The notes: generated from the letters alone by a model not told the origin. Numbered from the stretch's first letter, positions 16,277 to 26,619 are shown. The stretch: 64,000 bases of DNA from Carboxylicivirga linearis (GCF_018271995.1 NZ_JAGUCO010000008.1:112679-176678); one strand, 5' to 3'. Numbers and translations are program-made.

Positions 16277-18169
16277 ATGAAGAAAGTCATTTTCAGAAAT
16301 ATAACTCTGGTATCAGCCATATTCATTGTTACTTTTTCAATAATGCTGATTACCAATTATTTTCAGGTGAGGCAATCGTCGCCTTTGCAAACAGAAATTA
16401 TTGAATCACTAAAGGAACTGAATATTCAGAATTCAGGGAATACTGAATTACAAGCTCAGATTCGTCAGTTGGATTTGATGGCGCGAAAAGCCTATTTCGT
16501 AAGTATGGATCATCTTATTACAGGTGTTTATATTCTTATCGGAATGTTGCTGGTATTCATTGTTTCCATTCGTTTGTATTTCTCAAATTATAAAGATATC
16601 CCTGAAAAGGAATTAGATCCGATTGATGAATGGGTAATCAAAACACAGGCTCGTAAATATGTTGGATTTACAGCTACCGGAATGGCTGCCATCGCCTTGC
16701 TTTTTGTTGTGTTAAGTACTCCTTTCTTGAAAGACAATACAGACAAACCCAAGGAAGAGCCTTTGCAAGCTTCGTTAGTAGCGCAGGAAACAACTACCGC
16801 CGAACCTCAACAGGAAGCGGTTGTAGAAACAATTGACCAATCTGAACCGGAGGAAGAAACTATCGAGACTCCGGAGCCTGCTGTTGTTGAAACAGAAGAG
16901 CCAACTATCTCAGAGAAACCGGAAGTCAAGGAAGATGTTAAACAAGAAACAGTTCCTGAAAAAGTTGAAGAAGTTGTTTCAGAGCCTGCCAAAGAAGAAC
17001 CTAAAGCAGTGGTTGCACCGGTTAATACTAGCAATTTTAATGCTTTCAGAGGAAATAATTCCAATGGATTATCGGATGCAAAAAATGTTCCTACAAAATG
17101 GGACTTAGTAGCAGGCACTAATATCGCCTGGAAAACTGCTATCCCACTCAAAGGACATAATTCACCGGTAGTGAATGGTGACAAAGTGTTTTTTACCGGA
17201 GCCGATCAGGATAATCGCATTCTTTTCTGCTATAGCCTAAATGATGGTAAAAGCTTATGGCAGTTAAAGGCTGAAAACATTCCTGGTTCACCGGCTGCTG
17301 CACCCAAAACAACTGATGACACAGGCTTGGCAGCACCAACCGTTGCTACCAATGGCAAACAAGTGTGTGCCATTTTCGGAACTGGTGATTTGATATGCGC
17401 GGATATGAATGGAAATAAGCTTTGGGCTAAAAATATAGGAGTACCCGATAATCATTACGGATATGCTTCTTCTCTCCTAACCTATAATAACTTGTTAATC
17501 ATCCAATACGATAATTCCAATGAATCGAAAGTTATTGCTTTGGACATGGCTAGAGGAGATGAAAAATGGTCAACAGCCCGCCAAGAAAAGATTACCTGGA
17601 GTTCTCCTGTTTTGGCTAAGGTTGGAGCAAAAGAACAATTAGTGTTAATGGGTAACCCGGCTATGGCGGCATATGATCCCGACAATGGAAAACAACTCTG
17701 GAGAGAGGAATTTCTTTCGGGTGAAGTGGGTGCCAGCGCCTGTAGTGTCAATGGCATCATATACGGAGCCAGCGAATATGCTTCTCTGACAGCCATCAAC
17801 GGAGCTGACGGAAGCGTGCTTTGGAATGCCAGCGACTATCTGCCTGAAGTAGCCAGCCCTGTGGCAACCGCCAGCAATGTGTATGTAGCTACCAGTTATG
17901 GCATTGTAGTTTCTTATGATGCCAAAACAGGCGAATTGAAAAAAGAACAGGAGTTTGACGGTGAGTTTTACTCTTCTCCCATTATAGCTGAAGGAAAGAT
18001 TTTCCTTTTCAGCACCGATGGAATCATGCATATTTTCTCAGCTGATGATGAATTTAACTTGCTGGATTCATTTGAAACGGGTGAAAAAGTATTTGCTACT
18101 CCAGCTTTTATCAATGATAAAATTGTGGTTCGAACCGAAGAAAGTATTTACTGTGTAACAACGAAATAA
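16277..18169 (+). CDS. Three-helix membrane protein with acidic linker and PQQ-type beta-propeller
   Basis: The 630-residue protein has three predicted membrane helices (about residues 8-26, 80-102 and 130-150), a Glu/Pro/Val-rich linker (about 155-250) that could span the periplasm, and a C-terminal propeller (about 255-630) with blades YSLNDGKSLW, YDPDNGKQLW, INGADGSVLW and YDAKTGELKK. The linker resembles TonB-like spacers in composition. The N-terminal unit (helix, short periplasmic loop, helix) resembles small membrane subunits of redox complexes but has no visible cofactor ligands. It sits between the NosR-like protein and the NADH module, which argues that the propeller is physically attached to the electron-transfer complex (inference). 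Confidence 0.82.
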   Translation: MKKVIFRNITLVSAIFIVTFSIMLITNYFQVRQSSPLQTEIIESLKELNIQNSGNTELQAQIRQLDLMARKAYFVSMDHLITGVYILIGMLLVFIVSIRLYFSNYKDIPEKELDPIDEWVIKTQARKYVGFTATGMAAIALLFVVLSTPFLKDNTDKPKEEPLQASLVAQETTTAEPQQEAVVETIDQSEPEEETIETPEPAVVETEEPTISEKPEVKEDVKQETVPEKVEEVVSEPAKEEPKAVVAPVNTSNFNAFRGNNSNGLSDAKNVPTKWDLVAGTNIAWKTAIPLKGHNSPVVNGDKVFFTGADQDNRILFCYSLNDGKSLWQLKAENIPGSPAAAPKTTDDTGLAAPTVATNGKQVCAIFGTGDLICADMNGNKLWAKNIGVPDNHYGYASSLLTYNNLLIIQYDNSNESKVIALDMARGDEKWSTARQEKITWSSPVLAKVGAKEQLVLMGNPAMAAYDPDNGKQLWREEFLSGEVGASACSVNGIIYGASEYASLTAINGADGSVLWNASDYLPEVASPVATASNVYVATSYGIVVSYDAKTGELKKEQEFDGEFYSSPIIAEGKIFLFSTDGIMHIFSADDEFNLLDSFETGEKVFATPAFINDKIVVRTEESIYCVTTK

Positions 18170-18170
18170 G

Positions 18171-20573
18171 ATGGCCTGTAATTGCGAAAATAACGATAAA
18201 GAAACCCTTGAGTTGACAATTAGCAAGGTAGATGCAATTATCGAACGGATCGGTACTCAACGTAGTACTATCATTCCTCTTTTGCAGGCTTTGCAGGAGG
18301 AATTCAGCTACCTTCCGGCCGATGCCATCAACCGGGTTTATGAAAAAACGGAGATCGACCGTGCTCAGCTCATTAGTGTGTCTACGTTTTATTCTCAGTT
18401 TCGACATATCCCTTATGGCAAGCATCTGATAAAAGTGTGTGCCGGAACCGCCTGCCACGTTAAGGGTGCAAATAATGTATACGATTCCTTTCGCAGGGAA
18501 CTGAAGATAGAAGATAAAAGTGTCACCACTGAAGATCAGAATTTCTCAATAGAGAAAGTAGCCTGCTTGGGTTGTTGTACACTAGCTCCGGTAGTTCAGA
18601 TTGATGATAAAATATATGGTCATGTGCTTCCCGGAAAAGTAAATGAGGTGATTGATGATTTTCTGGAACAGGAAAACCAGGAAGAAAAAGAGGAAGCTAA
18701 AAAATCGAAGACGCGTGTTCCCGGAGAAATTCGCCTGGGAATGGGATCATGTTGTCAGGCTAGCGGATCAACTGATATATACAAACAATTGCAACAAACT
18801 TCGGATGAATTGGGAATTGACGTCACTATCAAATCAGTTGGATGTGTGGGCGTTTGTAATAAGGTTCCTTTGATTGATGTGGTGGATGAAAATTCCGTTA
18901 TCACCCGCTATCCTAATGTAAAACCGGAAGAAATAAAGGAGATTCTTCATCATCATTTTAAACCCGGAAGCTTCTTTAAGAGAGTTAAAAACAAACTTTT
19001 CAACGAAATAGATACCTATCACACCGACCAAACCTGGGACAATGTGATATGGAAGCCTGAAAATGAGCGCACCGGTGTAATCAACACCTTTCTTTCGGAA
19101 CAAAAACACATTGCAACTGAAGGATATGGTTATCTGGCTCCCTTGAATCTGGACGAATATATCGGTTTTGGTGGATTTGAAGCTTTGAAAAAATCACTTT
19201 CAGAATATGAACCCAACCAGGTAGTTCAAACCATTTTGGAAAGTGGATTACGCGGACGTGGCGGTGGTGGATTCCCTACAGGTAAGAAATGGGAGTTGGT
19301 AGCAGCTTCTGACCAAACAGATAAATACATTATTTGTAATGGTGATGAAGGTGATCCGGGTGCTTTTATGGATCGTATGATTCTGGAATCCTATCCTTTC
19401 CGCGTGATTGAAGGAATGATCATTGCCGGTTATGCAACGGGTGCTAACAAAGGAGTTTTCTACATTCGTGCGGAATATCCCCTGGCTGTAAAACGAATCA
19501 GAACAGCGCTTCTGCTTTGCAAAGAAAGAAATCTGCTGGGTGAGAATATCAACGGCAGTAGTTTCTCTTTCGATATCGAAATATTTGAAGGTGCCGGCGC
19601 CTTTGTATGTGGCGAAGAAACAGCTCTGATCGGTTCCATCGAAGGAGAGCGTGGTTTTCCAAAGCAGCGTCCTCCCTATCCGGCTGTGGCAGGATTGAAT
19701 GGTAAGCCTACACTGGTGAATAATGTAGAGTCATTGAGCCAGATTTCATTTATCATCAACAAAGGACAACAGAAATATCAAAACATTGGAACCCAAAACA
19801 GTAAAGGAACCAAGGTGTTTGCCCTTGCCGGAAAAATCAGAAACGGAGGTTTGATTGAAGTACCCATGGGAATCACCCTAAACCAGATCATTGAAGATAT
19901 TGGTGGCGGTGTTGAAGGTGGTCAGAAACTAAAAGCAGTTCAGATTGGAGGCCCTTCAGGCGGATGTATCCCGGCCAGTTTATGCGATGTAAAGGTTGAC
20001 TTTGACGCTTTCAATCAAATGGGCGCCATGATGGGATCCGGTGGTTTGGTAGTATTGAGCGATAACGACTGCATGGTTGATATGGCTCGTTACTTCCTGA
20101 GTTTTACCTGCGAAGAATCATGCGGCAAATGTACTTTCTGCCGTGTGGGAATACGTCGTATGCTGGATATCCTCGATCGTCTTTGTACAGGAAAAGCTGT
20201 AATGGAAGACATCGACAAATTAGAAGAACTGGCTAACAATGTAAAGAAATCATCCCTTTGCGGATTAGGAAAAACCGCCCCTAACCCGGTTCTGACTACC
20301 TTAAAATATTTCAGACATGAGTACGAGGAACATGTAAACGGACTTTGTAAAACAGGAACCTGCAAAGATCTGATTACATACACTGTTACCAATGATTGCA
20401 TTGGGTGTACCAAATGTGCAAAGGCCTGTCCGGTTGATGCTATACCTTATACTCCTTATGAGCTTCATACCATCGATACAGACTTATGTGTGAAATGCGG
20501 TTTATGCATCGATGAATGTAGTTATGATGCCATTAAAAAGGTGCCGTTGAAAGATTCGGTTCTTACGGAATAA
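18171..20573 (+). CDS. NuoE-NuoF-like NADH diaphorase fusion with extra ferredoxin domains
   Basis: The 800-residue protein joins a NuoE/HoxE-like thioredoxin-fold [2Fe-2S] domain (C90, C95, C132, C136), a second thioredoxin-like [2Fe-2S] domain (about 185-260; C194/195, C225, C229), a NuoF/HoxF-like FMN- and NADH-binding domain (GRGGGGFPTGKKW from 362, NGDEGDPGAF at 390), the NuoF cluster motif ESCGKCTFC, and a two-cluster ferredoxin tail (CIGCTKCAKACP, CVKCGLCIDEC). The layout matches the diaphorase subunits of HydB/HoxF/NfnB-type complexes. It should oxidise NADH, or reduce NAD+, and pass electrons through Fe-S clusters. No hydrogenase, formate dehydrogenase or complex I membrane subunit is nearby, so its partner must be another cluster protein. 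It starts 1 base after the previous stop. Confidence 0.9.
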   Translation: MACNCENNDKETLELTISKVDAIIERIGTQRSTIIPLLQALQEEFSYLPADAINRVYEKTEIDRAQLISVSTFYSQFRHIPYGKHLIKVCAGTACHVKGANNVYDSFRRELKIEDKSVTTEDQNFSIEKVACLGCCTLAPVVQIDDKIYGHVLPGKVNEVIDDFLEQENQEEKEEAKKSKTRVPGEIRLGMGSCCQASGSTDIYKQLQQTSDELGIDVTIKSVGCVGVCNKVPLIDVVDENSVITRYPNVKPEEIKEILHHHFKPGSFFKRVKNKLFNEIDTYHTDQTWDNVIWKPENERTGVINTFLSEQKHIATEGYGYLAPLNLDEYIGFGGFEALKKSLSEYEPNQVVQTILESGLRGRGGGGFPTGKKWELVAASDQTDKYIICNGDEGDPGAFMDRMILESYPFRVIEGMIIAGYATGANKGVFYIRAEYPLAVKRIRTALLLCKERNLLGENINGSSFSFDIEIFEGAGAFVCGEETALIGSIEGERGFPKQRPPYPAVAGLNGKPTLVNNVESLSQISFIINKGQQKYQNIGTQNSKGTKVFALAGKIRNGGLIEVPMGITLNQIIEDIGGGVEGGQKLKAVQIGGPSGGCIPASLCDVKVDFDAFNQMGAMMGSGGLVVLSDNDCMVDMARYFLSFTCEESCGKCTFCRVGIRRMLDILDRLCTGKAVMEDIDKLEELANNVKKSSLCGLGKTAPNPVLTTLKYFRHEYEEHVNGLCKTGTCKDLITYTVTNDCIGCTKCAKACPVDAIPYTPYELHTIDTDLCVKCGLCIDECSYDAIKKVPLKDSVLTE

Positions 20574-20598
20574 GTATTCAGGCGAAAGAAGAAACAGA

Positions 20599-21576
20599 AT
20601 GAAGATAATATTAAACGATAAAGAGATAACAGTTCAAGACGGTGAAACCATTCTGCAGGTTGCAAAACAGAATGGCTATACCATCCCTTCACTGTGTTAT
20701 GCCGATAATGCCAAACATAAATCATCGTGCATGGTTTGTGCGGTTAAGAACCAGCAAAACGGGCAGATTATTCCGTCGTGTTCCACTGTGGTAACCGAAG
20801 GAATGCAGATTGATACCGAAAGCGATGATGTCAAAAATATTCGCACCTTATCTCTTGAATTGTTGCTTAGCGATCATAGGGCTGATTGTGAAGCTCCTTG
20901 TTCAATTGTTTGTCCGCACGGACTGGATGTTGAGCAAATGCTATTTTATTACGATGAAGAGGATTACCCTTCTGCCTATGCACAAATCGATAAAGCCTTT
21001 AAGCTTCCTGATATAGCTTGCGATAATTGCAAAGCACCGTGTGAAAAGGCTTGCCGAAGAAGCACAGTTGATACAGCTGTTGCTATTCGTGAGATTATTC
21101 ATGAAGTTGTTAACCACAACAACACTAAAGAAACTACCGTTTCAATTGACAATAAAGGCATTAACAAAAAGCTCTTTCAATCGAAACTTGGTAAATTCTC
21201 AAACGAAGAAAAAGAACGTTTACAAAAAACAGTTCATACAAAATCAAGATGCCTGCATTGTGCCTGTTCAGGTAAAGCTGACTGTAAGCTGAGGGAATAT
21301 TCCACTGAAGCAGGAATTAAAAGATCACGCTATGGAGTTTCTTCATCGCTACCGGTTATGCAAAAAGAGCATGTCAAAGGCGATTTGTGGTTTGAGCAAT
21401 CCAAATGTATTCGGTGCGGATTATGCGTTTACAACTCAACCAATGGCTTTACTTTTAAAGATAGAGGTTTTGGAATGGAAGTGGTAATACCAGAAGAAAA
21501 CAAAGCCAATGCCACTGAAAAGCTGGCGGATTTATGTCCGACCGGAGCATTGTATTTAAAGCACAAGAAAGGTTAA
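20599..21576 (+). CDS. NuoG/HoxU-like [2Fe-2S] and [4Fe-4S] protein without catalytic domain
   Basis: The 325-residue protein has an N-terminal plant-type [2Fe-2S] ferredoxin (C33, C44, C47, C61). Next is a cysteine-rich region, ADCEAPCSIVCP and CDNCKAPCEKACRR, like the GltD/NfnB Fer4_20 domain, then CLHCACSGKADC and a last cluster with CIRCGLC and CPTGAL. The molybdopterin domain of NuoG and the H-cluster domain of HydA are both absent. It is the expected companion of the diaphorase at 18171 and should be the exit branch of the NADH electron path. The Fer4_20-like part often contacts flavin proteins that oxidise NAD(P)H, so bifurcation is possible but not shown. Confidence 0.85.
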   Translation: MKIILNDKEITVQDGETILQVAKQNGYTIPSLCYADNAKHKSSCMVCAVKNQQNGQIIPSCSTVVTEGMQIDTESDDVKNIRTLSLELLLSDHRADCEAPCSIVCPHGLDVEQMLFYYDEEDYPSAYAQIDKAFKLPDIACDNCKAPCEKACRRSTVDTAVAIREIIHEVVNHNNTKETTVSIDNKGINKKLFQSKLGKFSNEEKERLQKTVHTKSRCLHCACSGKADCKLREYSTEAGIKRSRYGVSSSLPVMQKEHVKGDLWFEQSKCIRCGLCVYNSTNGFTFKDRGFGMEVVIPEENKANATEKLADLCPTGALYLKHKKG

Positions 21577-21583
21577 TGAAAGA

Positions 21584-22771
21584 ATGAATATTCACTTAAA
21601 AGCGAAGAGTATGAAATTCAAACTACATCTGTTTTATTTAGCGGCCATCACAGCAGCATTGATGTCAGCCTGTAATTTAACTTCCTCTTCGCGCATGGAA
21701 GACGGTGAATTAGACTGGCGCCTCTATCGTGGCAATCCTTCATTAAGCGGCTATTCATCAAAAAAATTACCCGACAATCCGGTGCTATTATGGACTTACA
21801 AAACCGGTGTCAGAACGGTTTCATCACCCACCATCGAAAATGGTACAACCTATTGGTGTAACAAGCGCGGTAAGATTTACGGCGTCAATCTAAAAGGGGA
21901 ACTAAGCTTCGAATATGATCTAAAAACCGCAGTTGAGGCCACTCCTATGATCTTTGATTCAACCCTATACATTGGTCGCATTGACGGTGTTATGACAGCC
22001 ATATCACTTTCGAAAAAAGATACACTCTGGAATTATGCAACCATGGGACAAATTTCAGCATCCCCCAATCTGGGAATGATTCAAAATCAGGAAGCCATTG
22101 TCTTTGGTAGCTACGACAACTTTTTCTATTGTATTGATCTGCTTACAGGCAAAGAAATCAATCGCTTTGAATCGGGCTACTACATTAACGGAGCAGGAGC
22201 TATCTGTAAAAACAGTGTTTTGTTTGGTGGTTGCGACGCCTACTTAAGAGTGATTGATTGTGATACCGGTACTCCGACTGATTCTCTTCTGTTGGATGCA
22301 TATATTCCTTCATCGCCTGCGATAATGGGCAATTTCTGTTACGTGGCAGATTATTCAGGAACCATTTATGAAGTTCAGCTTGAAAAAGGAAAGATTATTC
22401 GGTCCAGAAAACTAATAGAACCAGATGATAAGAACGGAGCCATGATTTCGGTGCCTGCCTTAGATTCTGATTTGATGTATTACCTGACTGATGACCAATA
22501 TTTATGCGCCATCGATCGTAAAAACGGAAATCAAAAATGGAAGTTTCTGCTCAAAGGAAATGTGGGAGAAAGTTCGCCACTAGTTTGTAACGATCAATTG
22601 ATTGTATGTACCAAAACAGGTATCGTTACCATCCATGATGCGGCAACAGGAAAACAACTTTGGGAATACGACACCGGAGAACAAATTGTAGGCTCGCCTG
22701 CAATTATCGATGATCATTTTATGATTCTAACGGCAAAAGGAACTCTCTTTTGTTTTGGCAAAACTAAATAA
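21584..22771 (+). CDS. PQQ-type beta-propeller lipoprotein
   Basis: The 395-residue protein has a lipoprotein signal ending in ALMSAC with the lipid-modified Cys at residue 30 (or residue 21 if translation starts at the ATG at 21611). Blades end in HDAATGKQLW, IDRKNGNQKW and similar. It resembles BamB-like lipoproteins in architecture but lies in a redox/terpenoid cluster, away from any outer-membrane assembly gene. It is probably outer-membrane anchored, which places a propeller at a third location beside the soluble and inner-membrane ones. It is followed by the ABC transporter. Confidence 0.87.
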   Translation: MNIHLKAKSMKFKLHLFYLAAITAALMSACNLTSSSRMEDGELDWRLYRGNPSLSGYSSKKLPDNPVLLWTYKTGVRTVSSPTIENGTTYWCNKRGKIYGVNLKGELSFEYDLKTAVEATPMIFDSTLYIGRIDGVMTAISLSKKDTLWNYATMGQISASPNLGMIQNQEAIVFGSYDNFFYCIDLLTGKEINRFESGYYINGAGAICKNSVLFGGCDAYLRVIDCDTGTPTDSLLLDAYIPSSPAIMGNFCYVADYSGTIYEVQLEKGKIIRSRKLIEPDDKNGAMISVPALDSDLMYYLTDDQYLCAIDRKNGNQKWKFLLKGNVGESSPLVCNDQLIVCTKTGIVTIHDAATGKQLWEYDTGEQIVGSPAIIDDHFMILTAKGTLFCFGKTK

Positions 22772-22791
22772 GACCACTTAACTTTTTAATA

Positions 22792-23463
22792 ATGACAATT
22801 CTTAAATTATCAAATATACAGAAGAGTTTCAAAGACGGTGAGAACCGTATAAACCATGTTCTTCAAGGAATAGACTTAACCGTTAATCAAGGTGAATTTG
22901 TATCCATCACAGGAGCTTCGGGCTCAGGCAAAACCACTTTATTATCCATTTTGGGAACCTTACTTCCACCCGACGAAGGCAGCTATATCTTAAATGATCA
23001 GGAAATAACAACCTCTTCTGCTGACATTGCTTCTATCCGTAACAAGCAAATCGGATTTGTTTTTCAGAATCATCGATTGATGCCTCAATACACAGCATTG
23101 GAGAATATTTTAATGCCTGTTTTAGCATCAAAAAACAGCACAAGTGCAGAAGATGAAGCGTATGCGAAACAATTGATGGAATTGACGCAAATATCTAAAA
23201 TAGCCAATCAGTATCCGGGCACTTTATCCGGTGGAGAAGCCAGCAGAGTTACGGTATGCAGAGGTTTGATAATGAAACCGCATTTATTATTGGCAGATGA
23301 ACCAACGGGTCAGCTGGACAGAGAAAACGCAAAAAACATTGCATCCTTGCTTTCCGAGGTAAATAAAAGTTTGGGTACAACTATTTTAATGGTCACTCAT
23401 TCCGATGAAATAGCACAAACAGCAAACAAAACACTCACCCTTCAAGACGGCAAATTACAGTGA
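22792..23463 (+). CDS. ABC transporter ATPase, LolD/MacB type
   Basis: The 223-residue ATPase has Walker A GASGSGKTT (41-49), signature LSGGEA (145-150), Walker B LLLADE (165-170) and a switch His at about 203. Its length and motifs fit the LolD/MacB class, which powers mechanotransmission or lipoprotein release rather than classical import. It pairs with the permease that follows; the stop TGA overlaps the permease GTG. In this cluster it may release or move lipid-linked product or propeller lipoproteins across the periplasm (inference). Confidence 0.9.
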   Translation: MTILKLSNIQKSFKDGENRINHVLQGIDLTVNQGEFVSITGASGSGKTTLLSILGTLLPPDEGSYILNDQEITTSSADIASIRNKQIGFVFQNHRLMPQYTALENILMPVLASKNSTSAEDEAYAKQLMELTQISKIANQYPGTLSGGEASRVTVCRGLIMKPHLLLADEPTGQLDRENAKNIASLLSEVNKSLGTTILMVTHSDEIAQTANKTLTLQDGKLQ

Positions 23464-26400
23464 AATTTCAAGCATTAGCATATAAAAGCAGCCGATACTA
23501 CACTCGCTATTACAAGCTGGTAGCCATTGCCATTATCATTGCCATAATGGTAATTACCGGAAGTATGTTGACCGGAAATTCGGTTCGCACCACACTGGTT
23601 AATCGAGTGAGTGAAAGATTGGGCAACACGGAAACGATTCTTTTTCCGGGTCAGGGTTTTATGGCGGAACAATTTGCCGAAATCTCAGATTTTGGATCGT
23701 CAGCCAGAGGTATTTTGTTCTCCAAGGGTTTTATTTCGGTTTATGGCCGATTAATTCCTGTTTCTGTTTGGGGAGTTAACGATATGGATATTCCTGAAGG
23801 CGGAGCTAAGATCAATCCTTCTTTACAAAACGAAATCGGAGTCAATATTACGGATGGTTTGGCACTTCGTCTGCCTGCGAACGGATTAATTCCCCAAGGA
23901 TCTTTGTTTGTCACCGAAAGCTATTCAACAGGTATCAGACTTTCTTTCGAAGGAATTGTATCTAAAGAAGATGGCGGCAATATCAGCCTAAAAAACGAAC
24001 AAATCATACCCTATAATATTTTTGTCAATCGTTCTGAGTTGGCCGATTTGATGGATGTAAAAGGGAAAATCAACCTTATTTTATCTGATAAAATTGTTAC
24101 GAATGATGATCTGAATCAAAACTGGAATTATTCTACTTCGGGATTGCATATCAATCATAACAAAGAATTTACAGAAATAACATCTGATCAGATATTTATT
24201 CCGAAAGATGTAGTCGAAAATATTTGTCAAAACAATTCACTAGCCAACAGGATGTTTTCCTATCTGGGCAATGCCATTCGTACCGAAAAAGAATCCATCC
24301 CCTACTCTTTTGTAACAGCAGCCGATAAATATGAAAATCAATTGTTAAAAAAAGATGAAGTCATCCTTTCTGATTATTCCGCAAAACGATTGCAAGTCAA
24401 AACAGGAGATTCTATTTGGATCAGTTTTTTTACATCGTCAGAAATTAAAAAACTTCAGGAAGATTCATTGCTATTGATGGTCAGTAAAATAGTTCCTATT
24501 TCTCAATTGCAGGCTGATACTTCGCTCAGTGCTGATTTTCCGGGCTTATCCAATGTCGACAGATGTACTGATTGGGACAGTGATTTGCCCATTGACATGG
24601 ATTTGATCACCAAGGAAGATGAAGATTACTGGGACGAATATAAAAGCACGCCCAAAGCCATTATTTCGTATGAAGCCATTACCGATAAATGGAGTAATGC
24701 CTATGGTGATGCTACTGCCATCAGAGTAAATGATGTCAATCCTGATTTATCTGAATTAACCGCCAGTCAATTTGGAATCCAATTGATTCATCCAAAAGAA
24801 GCCGGCTTGAATGCCGCTAAAAATGGAGTTGATTTTTCCGGTTTATTTCTATCTCTGGGATTCTTCATCATCATCTCAGCCCTGTTATTGTTGGTAATCC
24901 CTTTCTCTGAAATGATCTATCAGCGAACCAAGGAAATGGAATTATTAAAATCCATCGGCTATTCTCGTAAAAGAATTATCAGAATGATGTGGCACGAATC
25001 GGCTCCCGTTGTACTCATTGCATCTCTAGCCGGTGTTGTTGCAGGCTTTTTATACACTGCCATCGTTATGTGGCTGCTTGGATCAGTTTGGAAAGGTGCG
25101 ACGCACACCGAAGGTTTTGCCGTTCATGTTGATTTACCAACCATTTTAACCGGTTTGTTCAGTGGTTTGATTCTTTCCTTTGGCCTTATCCATTGGATAA
25201 TTGTACGAAGCCTGAAAGAGAAAAAACAGAAAAAAGCTAACTCATCTTCCAGTAAGCTAAAGATCGCAGCCATTGCCTCCTCCATTGTTTCCATTGGTTT
25301 AATTGCTGTGAATATTCTTTTTATTCAATCGGTACCTGTATTTATGATCACAGGCATCGTATTTATTGCTACGTTTTCGTTGTGGGGACTGTTTTTGATT
25401 ACATCGAAAGGCAAAGCTGATCAAAATGGAATCAGACAACAAAACCTGAAATGGAAAAACATCAGAGCCAATAAAAAACAATCTATTCTGGCATTCTTTT
25501 CATTATCCATTGGTGTTTATATTGTTTTCTCAGTTGGCTTGAACCGTCAGGATTTCTCAGATCATTCGAAGTTGGTTAACGGAACGGGCGGATATACCTT
25601 TTGGGCTGAGAGTACAGTACCTGTTTATTACGATATGAACTCTCAACAGGGACGAAGCAAACTGAATCTGAAGGATCTTCCTGCCAACACTAGCATTCTG
25701 CAATGCCTGCGTTATGAGGCTGACGAAGCCAGTTGTTTAAATTTGAATAAAGTAAGTACTCCAACTGTTTTAGGTTTAGATATCAATCAATTGAATGATA
25801 GTGAATTTAAGATTCAAAACAGTTTGAACGATTGGAACAGACGAGAAGTAATGGCTCAAATGCAGTCGAAGCAAAATGAGGCATATCCTGCTTTGGTAGA
25901 TGCTACGGTGCTTCAATGGAGTCTGGTAAAAAGCATTGGTGATACCCTTCGTTATCATGGCGTAGACGGCAAAGAAATATTAATCCAGATTATCGGCACC
26001 CTTTCCAATTCAGTATTTCAGGGAAATATTTTGATGGATAAAAACCTTTTTACTGAGATTTGGCCAGAAAAGAAAGGTATTGAAATATTCATGGTTCAGA
26101 CCGATGAAAAAGACATTCAACCAACCAAGCAATTGTTGCAACAGGCCCTGAATAATTACGGCGTTTTGGTGACAACTACCAACGATCGCTTACGCCAGTT
26201 CAATACAGTCACAGATACCTACTTGAGCATTTTCTTAACCTTGGGAGGTCTGGGGCTTCTGCTTGGAATTTTTGCCTTTATCATCGTTATCAGAAAGAAT
26301 CTGGCAACTCGCGAAGCTGAAATAAAGATGTATTTCATGTTAGGTTTTCCTTCTAATCGAATACGAAGTTTATTATACAACGAAAACCTGTTGGTACCTA

Positions 26401-26603
26401 TTTATGCATTATTAAGTGGAATAATTGCATCGCTTATTGGTGTTAGTCCCAACCTTATGAATATTGGGATGGCTGTTTGGAGTACAGCACTGATTCTCAC
26501 TCTCTTCTTTATTTTTTGTGTGGTATTTTATGTGAAAAAAGTGGTTTTTAAAGAAGTGGATACCGTTAAAAAACAACACTATCAGTTTGATGATTACAAT
26601 TAA
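23460..26603 (+). CDS. FtsX/MacB-like ABC permease, large
   Basis: The 1047-residue permease starts at a GTG that overlaps the ATPase stop (GTGA). The order is one N-terminal helix (about 20-40), a large periplasmic domain (about 45-455), three helices near 460-580, a pair near 605-650, another helix near 680, a second periplasmic domain (about 700-900), and three last helices near 915-1025. The duplicated layout is that of long FtsX-domain permeases. The sequence after the first block, EMIYQRTKEMELLKSIGYSR, is the typical coupling motif. Likely an inner-membrane lipoprotein or lipid extrusion permease with the ATPase at 22792. The substrate is unknown. Confidence 0.87.
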   Translation: MKFQALAYKSSRYYTRYYKLVAIAIIIAIMVITGSMLTGNSVRTTLVNRVSERLGNTETILFPGQGFMAEQFAEISDFGSSARGILFSKGFISVYGRLIPVSVWGVNDMDIPEGGAKINPSLQNEIGVNITDGLALRLPANGLIPQGSLFVTESYSTGIRLSFEGIVSKEDGGNISLKNEQIIPYNIFVNRSELADLMDVKGKINLILSDKIVTNDDLNQNWNYSTSGLHINHNKEFTEITSDQIFIPKDVVENICQNNSLANRMFSYLGNAIRTEKESIPYSFVTAADKYENQLLKKDEVILSDYSAKRLQVKTGDSIWISFFTSSEIKKLQEDSLLLMVSKIVPISQLQADTSLSADFPGLSNVDRCTDWDSDLPIDMDLITKEDEDYWDEYKSTPKAIISYEAITDKWSNAYGDATAIRVNDVNPDLSELTASQFGIQLIHPKEAGLNAAKNGVDFSGLFLSLGFFIIISALLLLVIPFSEMIYQRTKEMELLKSIGYSRKRIIRMMWHESAPVVLIASLAGVVAGFLYTAIVMWLLGSVWKGATHTEGFAVHVDLPTILTGLFSGLILSFGLIHWIIVRSLKEKKQKKANSSSSKLKIAAIASSIVSIGLIAVNILFIQSVPVFMITGIVFIATFSLWGLFLITSKGKADQNGIRQQNLKWKNIRANKKQSILAFFSLSIGVYIVFSVGLNRQDFSDHSKLVNGTGGYTFWAESTVPVYYDMNSQQGRSKLNLKDLPANTSILQCLRYEADEASCLNLNKVSTPTVLGLDINQLNDSEFKIQNSLNDWNRREVMAQMQSKQNEAYPALVDATVLQWSLVKSIGDTLRYHGVDGKEILIQIIGTLSNSVFQGNILMDKNLFTEIWPEKKGIEIFMVQTDEKDIQPTKQLLQQALNNYGVLVTTTNDRLRQFNTVTDTYLSIFLTLGGLGLLLGIFAFIIVIRKNLATREAEIKMYFMLGFPSNRIRSLLYNENLLVPIYALLSGIIASLIGVSPNLMNIGMAVWSTALILTLFFIFCVVFYVKKVVFKEVDTVKKQHYQFDDYN

Positions 26604-26619
26604 TTGAGAAAAGTAAGTT

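Noticed and set aside
16807..17184. Antisense open frame opposite the acidic linker
   Set aside because: Explained by the Glu/Pro/Val-rich composition of the sense gene; no start context or family signal.
21584..22771. BamB outer-membrane assembly lipoprotein
   Set aside because: Architecture is similar, but the neighbours are redox and export genes, and several paralogues lie in the same locus.
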